DNA from: Aedes albopictus
Lineage: Eukaryota > Arthropoda > Insecta > Diptera > Culicidae
Reading direction: 5' to 3'
Length of the DNA: 64,000 nucleotides
Assembly (NCBI RefSeq): GCF_035046485.1
Contig: NC_085137.1
Coordinates: 377,208,706 to 377,272,705 of the forward strand
Part shown: piece by piece, positions 58,290 through 64,000 of the stretch
Position numbering within the stretch: position 1 is the first letter of the stretch
How the letters are laid out: each line of letters opens with the position of its first letter
Made by a program: the position numbers and the translations under genes
Notes under the pieces: generated by a model
Databases searched by the model: none
The model's input: only the letters and a program-made list of their open reading frames with translations
Told to the model about the DNA's origin: nothing

Positions 58290-59575
58290 GATAATAGTTA
58301 TTTATGCAACGAGTTGCAAAATGATGATTTTTACAGTACGAGTGGTACATTTATCCATCGAGGCTTGCCGAGTTGGATAAATACGATGAGTGCTGTAGAA
58401 ATCGAGCTTTGCAATGAGTTGCATACAACATTTTTTGCAATGACCAAAAAACATTCATTAGTATGATTAATGCAATCAGCATCATCGTGCTTCGCGGTGA
58501 TTGAATGGGAACGACCACGTGCTCCGTCATGCTAGATACGAAATTTGGATCAAGCAAGCCGTGCTGTAACCATCACAGTTTGTCAAGCTCCTACCGTGAA
58601 AACGGTGGAAACTCAAGTTGTCAATCAAACAATTGCATTATGATCTTGATTATGATTCATAATGCAACCCAAATGAGTTGCATTATGAACCATAATGCAA
58701 CTGTTTGGTATAGACTAGAGTTTAAAATTTTCATTTTCAATGAGTGAAATTCAACGTGAATTCTGAAGACTCTCAACTGAGGGATCAAAATAAAATTCAT
58801 TTTGGTGAATGATTTTTTTCACTTATTCATTAATTTTTCTGTCACTGACAATTTTCACTGAGAAATAAAACTGGACCGTAACTCCCGATTATACTTCCAA
58901 TAACCTCAAAACTTGTGTATAGTAGTTAATTAGAATATTAATTATGTTCTCTATTGTTCCATTAAGTCGAATTGTGCGTCTGTTAACAGAAATTGGACAT
59001 TTTACGACGTGCGAAAAAATATTCGTGACAGAGAATTGAATGAAAAAAGAGAGGCATTCAGCTGACAATGAATGTGGCCAAAAACGAATGAAAAAATGAG
59101 AATGTCAATCTTCACTTTCAATCTTCGAATTTTTGACTCTCTGGGTATAGTTCAAAAATGTAGGCCGTTGTACTATCCAAACGTCCAAAAATTAAAACAC
59201 ATTTTATAGAGCTGAATTGCAGAAAAATATTTATGCAATTCAGTATCATAATTTATATTTTATCTAACTCATTTTAGTATCATAATGGTCATTTTTTCCG
59301 AACTGGTTCATTATGCAACTGAAATGAGTTGCATGATAAAAAATAGTTGAATAATGATCATAATGCAACTCATTTGAGTTGCATTATGAACATTATGCAA
59401 ATGAGTTGCATTATGAAAAAATCATTGCATAAAATTTTGTATGGAACTCGTTGCAAAACTCAATTTTTTCAGCACTCTTCGTATTTATCCAACTCGGCAA
59501 GCCTCGTTGGATAAATGTACGACTCGTGCTGAAAAAATGAACTTTTTGCAACTCGTTACATAAATAACTATTATC
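58290..59575. mobile_element. Foldback element with ~150-bp arms (ATGCAACT family)
   Basis: Left arm 58290-58437 and right arm 59425-59575 are close complements, starting GATAATAGTTATTTATGCAA and ending with its near complement. The interior has repeated 'gagttgcattatg' units. One hairpin (59359-59388) has 14-bp perfect arms, CATAATGCAACTCA and TGAGTTGCATTATG, around two bases. No coding capacity. Confidence 0.8.
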
Positions 59576-59996
59576 AAAATATCGGGTCTTCTAAAAATCG
59601 TTTAGAAAACCAGCCAAAGAGTAAGTGGTGGGACAGAAAGTGAAATTTGTAACAGCCGATGCGGATTCAAGTGGTCAAAAATCGAAAATTATCTTCATGC
59701 AATTCAGTACCGTCGTGCGGGGCTACTTTTGACATGCGGGGCTACTTTGGACACTTTTGAATATGGATTTTTTGAATTCAAAATATGGTTCAAATCTGTT
59801 TGATGTCTTTGGGACTATTATGAAGCAATAGTTTTCCCTTCATTTGGTTGAAATTATTTTTCAAACAGACCGTTTATTGCTTGTCAGGACGCGAAAAAAC
59901 ATCGATTCAACCAATAAAATTTACATATCGAATCAGAACATTTGATCTGTAAGCATTGTTTCTACAGTTCATAAATTTCCAATGGTTGATCAATTT

Positions 59997-60205
59997 GAGC
60001 ATGAGCATGAGCATAGATGACCGTACTATTCGTAGTTGCTACTCCGTGATTGACCAGAACAATCGAAGTTGCACAAGGAACCAACAGACGGAGCTTGGGA
60101 GTAGCTTACCGTCCTCAATGTGCATCTTCGAGAATTCCAAACTTTATTAGGTCAATAACGGCGCCGGCCACGTCCTTACGGTCATCGAGGAAGGAAAGGA
60201 ATGTG
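59997..60205. mobile_element. 209-bp insertion flanked by a 21-bp direct repeat
   Basis: TTTCCAATGGTTGATCAATT plus T occurs at 59976-59996 and again at 60206-60226. The insert begins with (gagcat)n, as SINE or LINE tails do when inserted in inverse orientation. Short frames inside are not recognisable. Confidence 0.6.
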
Positions 60206-60511
60206 TTTCCAATGGTTGATCAATTTATTCAAAATGTATCAACGTAGCATATACAATCGAATATTTGTATTGTTATACATTATAAATGACCGTTTCACCT
60301 AAATAAAGCATTGATGGCCCCTTTTTTCAGGCTATCTATATAGCAATATCACGCTGCTCATAATATCAAAAGTAGCACAGAACTATCTTAAAACGCATAT
60401 ATTTATTGAAATCATGTCTGATATAGTATACTACAGCATTGGTACAAAGTAGTTTTCTTAATAACCCTGAAATTTGAAATGCAGTTTTTGTTATACATAC
60501 CAATGTCCAAA

Positions 60512-62229
60512 CCCAAGTAACACAGAAAACATCTTTGAGAATAAACTTAAAAATAGACGTTGTAGTATAGTACTACATATAATCGTATTTGTACACATAT
60601 TATGTTGAAATCATGTTTTAACTGTGTTTGGCAATAACAAGTTACTGAAAAATGTTATCATCCTCACTACAAGTTAAAATAACGTAGATTTAACGTTGGT
60701 TGCACAAGATATTTGTGTCATCGTCTTCCTTCAATTGAAGATGATATGTATAACATCAGCAGCACATAGTTATAATATTTGAGCTCAAACATGTTATTAA
60801 AACGTTGTTTTTACGTATTAAATACGTTAATGTAGAACATTATCAGTTTGCTATCTCTTCTCACTGAGTTGATCATTATTTAATAAACATCTCTTTCACT
60901 TAAAAATACAAAGCAATCCAAATACGATAGCAACTTTAATTTTATGCTTTGCGGTTTGATCCCGCTACAAGTATGCTAAACGGGGTAACAAATGGGTATG
61001 TTAATTGTCTCTAAAAAACTTGGCGCAGACCACCAAGCATTCCACTGTCACCATGGCTCAAAAGATGGGCGCCACCGTTCAACTTTATATAAACGGCAGG
61101 TCTCCCGTCACCTAAAAATCACTGGGGTACTTACGTGGCGGCTAAATCTCACTTACCAACACAGTTTTTACACTTTGATCCCGTGAGCAATTAATTAGTA
61201 TTCGTTCTAGCAAACGCACTCCACCTTTGTTATTGTTATACCTATGTTCAAAATAGGTCATCCAAAACCAAAAATGACATCGTCGTATTCTATTGGGAAG
61301 TAGATGTTCAAAATACGTTGCTATGATATTTTTTCAATGTATTTCATTCGATTCAAATGATATTCGATAAACATGTTATTGAGATGTATAACAGTCGTAA
61401 TTTGAACGTATTTCTAAAATGTTGAGTTCTTCCATATATCAGGCCAGACTAATTACAGTGCCTGCTAAAAAGTTTTACACTACCATTTTTATATACAGCC
61501 GCTTGTCCATCTACTGATGTTTCTGCCAATAATTATCCATCCGGAGCAGTTTAAATATGTAATGAAAAAAATATAATTTCCTTTTTGATAACGAAGACAA
61601 ATTCTGCAGTCTGAAAGATCATCATTAATACATCATAATTGAAAATAACATCCCAAAACATTCTGACGGTACTTTGTCATCAAGCCACCATGTTGCATGT
61701 CTGAAAATTTGTTTGAAAATCTTTTACAAACCACAGAGATGTCAAAAAGCTTCCCTTCTTATGTCCAATCCGATGGAAAGCGAATGAATTTATGAGGAGG
61801 AAAAGTGCTTATTTCACCATAAGTTTTGAACAGCACATGAATTTAAGTCATAGTGCCCAAACATCGAGATGGTAAATTACAAACGAAATGTAAGGCCTGA
61901 AAATTATTTTGAGCCATCACTAAATACTGCATTTATAAAAGATGCCATATTTATTTGCTGTGCGGGGTTGACAAATAATAATTTCGTACCTGCAATAAGT
62001 AAGTTGTTATGATGTTGCTGAGAACATATTCGATACATAATTTTATGTTATAATAATGTATTGAAAAACATCTTCAGTAACATCAAAGATGTTTTATAAG
62101 CCGCCATTGTTTGCGCTTTTTCGGTTATATAAGTGTATGAAAATACGTTTTCCATATTTGAAACAAAACATGGACGTTTGTATGAAACATGTATTATATA
62201 CAGTATTATAACAAATTGTGTTACTTGGG
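60512..62229. mobile_element. 1.7-kb element 'F' nested in E (TIR CCCAAGTAACACA)
   Basis: CCCAAGTAACACA at the left and TGTGTTACTTGGG at the right (one mismatch-free 12-base core), flanked by AA on both sides. Removing it joins 'gtccaa' to 'agtagccccc', matching the E-family subterminal sequence complemented at 59740-59752. Interior is AT-rich with repeated ATGTTAT/ATAACAT motifs and no open frame of note. Confidence 0.7.
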
Positions 62230-62231
62230 AA

Positions 62232-63340
62232 GTAGCCCCCATCCGATTACAGGGTAGGTAATCAAAATTTGAACCAAATTGCGGCTTTCTGAAGCAGTGC
62301 AAATTTTAAGTGATTTTTCTCCCACATGGAAATAATTTACTACGGCAAAATCGTATGTACATGAAAGCCACGGGTATAAGCTTTCTGTTAAATGGTAAAA
62401 AGTTTGTATTTGCACCGAATTTCATTGAAATATTTGATTTTTCATCAACTATGATTTTAATCTTAATTTGAACCATCGTAATCATAATTTAAACCAATTT
62501 TAATCTTAATTTGAACTACTGGCGGCAGCAGCTCGAGCAACTCACAAAACAGCCAATTCCATGCTAAACAATTAAAAATCACATGAATCTGCTAATTCTC
62601 ATACCTATTTTTCATTGGGCAGTGGAATCTCAACTCAGAATGTTCGAAATTCTTTAGGAATTTGGAAACAAAATCTGGAATTTTTCATCCCCCAAGAGTA
62701 AACAAATCAACCACTAGCGCAATCTACAGGCCAACACTAGAACCCCACTTCCGTTTACTAGTTCAAATTTAGATTACAAATGGTTCAACTTAAGATAACA
62801 TTCTCCAAGTAAGAATCACTTAAATTTGCTAATTTTATGACAAATAATGCGGAATATTATTCGGTTGGCCGATTCTACGATAAATAAGCTTTCATTTGAC
62901 GTGTTCACATATTGCGTGTGATACAATGCATGAGCTGTACGAGTGCACCGAAAATGTGCTTTCTGTTGGGAGAAATGAGTGAAATCACAGTGATTTTTCA
63001 ATTGCCTGTTTTCCATGACAAAAACGCTATTTTCAATGCTTTTAAAGTCCATGTTATCATGTTATAATACGAAAAGCTGTTTAACATCTTTTTCGGAATA
63101 ATATTTGCCTGAAAAGTACGTCGTTTTAATGAATTTTGAAATGGTTCAAATTAAGATTACAATTTGACTAGTTCAAAGTTTGATTTCTTACCCTATATGA
63201 GATGTGTCCGATTGGTGTATGAACAACTTTTTTGTTTATTGATGGATTTAGTTCAAATTTTGCATACACCCTACATATACACTCACTACTTTGGGAGTTA
63301 TAATGTCATAAAGTTGAAAAACCACGAAAAAGTGTATAAA
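62232..63340. other. Right part of element E; no gene
   Basis: AT-rich non-coding sequence. 'aatttgaac' and 'ttcaaatt' motifs recur many times between 62260 and 63260, which may be subterminal repeats of E. Confidence 0.4.
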
Positions 63341-63359
63341 GAAGCCCCGCATGACGGTA

Positions 63360-63482
63360 TCATAATATTTATCTTATTCTACTCATTTTAGTATCATAAT
63401 GACCTGCTTTTTCGTACCGGTTCATTATGCAACTGAAATAAGTTGCATATGAAAAATAGTTGCATAATGTTCATAATGGAAT
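63360..63482. mobile_element. Remainder of the ATGCAACT-family copy hit by E
   Basis: 'actcattttagtatcataat' and 'ttcattatgcaactgaaat' match 59264-59325. It is the right-hand flank of the copy interrupted by element E. Confidence 0.7.
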
Positions 63483-63544
63483 ATCAAACTGTAGATTGGC
63501 TAATGTTTGTATAAGGCTGCTGAGTCAATATAATCAATGTTCCA

Positions 63545-63930
63545 ACGAATAGTGTAAGAAATTCTTGAAGGCCTTTCGGAACGAACTTCTGAAGGAATCC
63601 CGGAAGAAATCCCGGTTGAAATCCCTCAATGAATCCCAGAAAGAGCACCTGGTGTTATCTCAGAAAAAAAGGTTTTGTGGGAAAACCGATGTAGGTCCTT
63701 CTGGAGGAATGCTAATAAGTCGCCCTGGAGACATCCCGCGGAAATCCCAGAAAGAGGTAATCCTGAAAAACTGCCTAGAAAATTCAGGAATAAATTCCTA
63801 ACAGAACCCCTGATCCAATCCCAGGTTAAGCTCCTGGATGAATCAAAGAAGAAAGCACTGGAATGAATCTTAGAAAAAAATGCTGGAGAAATCTCAGGCG
63901 ACGCTCCGGGAGAAACCGGTGAAATAACTG
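63545..63930. repeat. Degenerate minisatellite, purine-rich on +
   Basis: Variants of 'gaaatcccggaagaaatccc'; the plus-strand frames at 63565-63866 are repeat translations. Confidence 0.65.
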
Positions 63931-63937
63931 AAAGTTC

Positions 63938-64000
63938 GAGCTCGTATGAGGTTGATCATCAATATTAGCTTCTTTTCTCGATCAGCCTTGATAGCTGTGT
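63938..64000 (+). mobile_element. 5' end of another retroposon H copy (runs off the window)
   Basis: 'gctcgtatgaggttgatcat' through 'gatagctgtgt' aligns with 52991-53053 at the start of element H, about 80% identical. Continuation lies beyond the window. Confidence 0.7.

Larger units (their letters stand above)
59710..63357. mobile_element. 3.65-kb TA-flanked element 'E' (ends CCGTC...GACGG)
   Basis: Left end CCGTCGTGCGGGGCTACTTT, right end (complemented) CCGTCATGCGGGGCTTCTTT; TA on both sides (59708-59709 and 63358-63359). Excising it joins 'gcaattcag' to 'tatcataat', exactly the uninterrupted sequence present at 59235-59252, so it landed in another ATGCAACT-family copy. A TA duplication suggests a Tc1/mariner-type element. 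No transposase frame is visible; two insertions lie inside. Confidence 0.75.

Overview
This window looks like euchromatic DNA of an Aedes-type mosquito (Culicinae). The evidence is a troponin C gene of the insect muscle type, a copy of the Aedes tRNA-derived SINE Feilai with intact A and B boxes, and a very high density of small nested transposons, foldback elements and degenerate AT-rich minisatellites around a few short exons. No bacterial-style operons, CRISPR arrays or rRNA genes are visible.

Only one cellular protein-coding gene is supported: troponin C (TpnC), on the minus strand from about 56609 (predicted start site) to 3929 (stop). Four exons join in phase to give a 153-residue EF-hand protein. 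Exon 1 holds a 5' UTR and only the ATG (56446-56448). Exon 2 is a 28-base microexon (39156-39183). Exon 3 (4132-4527) carries most of the protein and exon 4 (3929-3963) the C-terminus. About 52 kb of the 64 kb is therefore intron: 17.3 kb, 34.6 kb and 168 bases. A TATA-like element and a TCAGTC initiator 28 bases apart lie just upstream of exon 1.

Layout. 1-3500 lies downstream of the gene: a small Helitron, a (TA)n tract, degenerate repeats, a Feilai fragment and a foldback element. 3500-4530 holds the 3' UTR and exons 4 and 3. Intron 2 (4528-39155) contains a five-level nested transposon stack (5572-9770), paired TA-flanked MITEs (12.3-12.8 kb), a non-LTR remnant (14.4-15.5 kb), a large element with a 152-bp tandem array (17.3-21.0 kb), long purine-asymmetric minisatellite tracts (9.8-11.1, 16-17.3, 25-29.5 kb), an RTE-clade reverse transcriptase pseudogene with target-site duplication (33.0-34.6 kb) and tRNA-derived SINEs. 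Intron 1 (39184-56445) contains a 350-bp retroposon with a hammerhead-like motif, a second non-LTR remnant split by a MITE, more minisatellite, and a Feilai SINE interrupted by a ~1-kb retroposon. Upstream of the promoter (56610-64000) come about 1.6 kb of non-repetitive sequence with two MEF2-consensus sites, a long-armed foldback element, and a 3.6-kb TA-flanked element that itself carries a 1.7-kb insertion.

The most interesting signal is a set of five short CTGANGA - hairpin - GAAA motifs that look like hammerhead ribozyme cores. Two are in insertions bounded by perfect 10-12 bp target duplications, as expected of Penelope-like or retrozyme-type retroelements. All five have one extra base before helix II, so catalytic activity is open. 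Non-repetitive, more GC-rich islands inside the introns are the best places to look for muscle enhancers.
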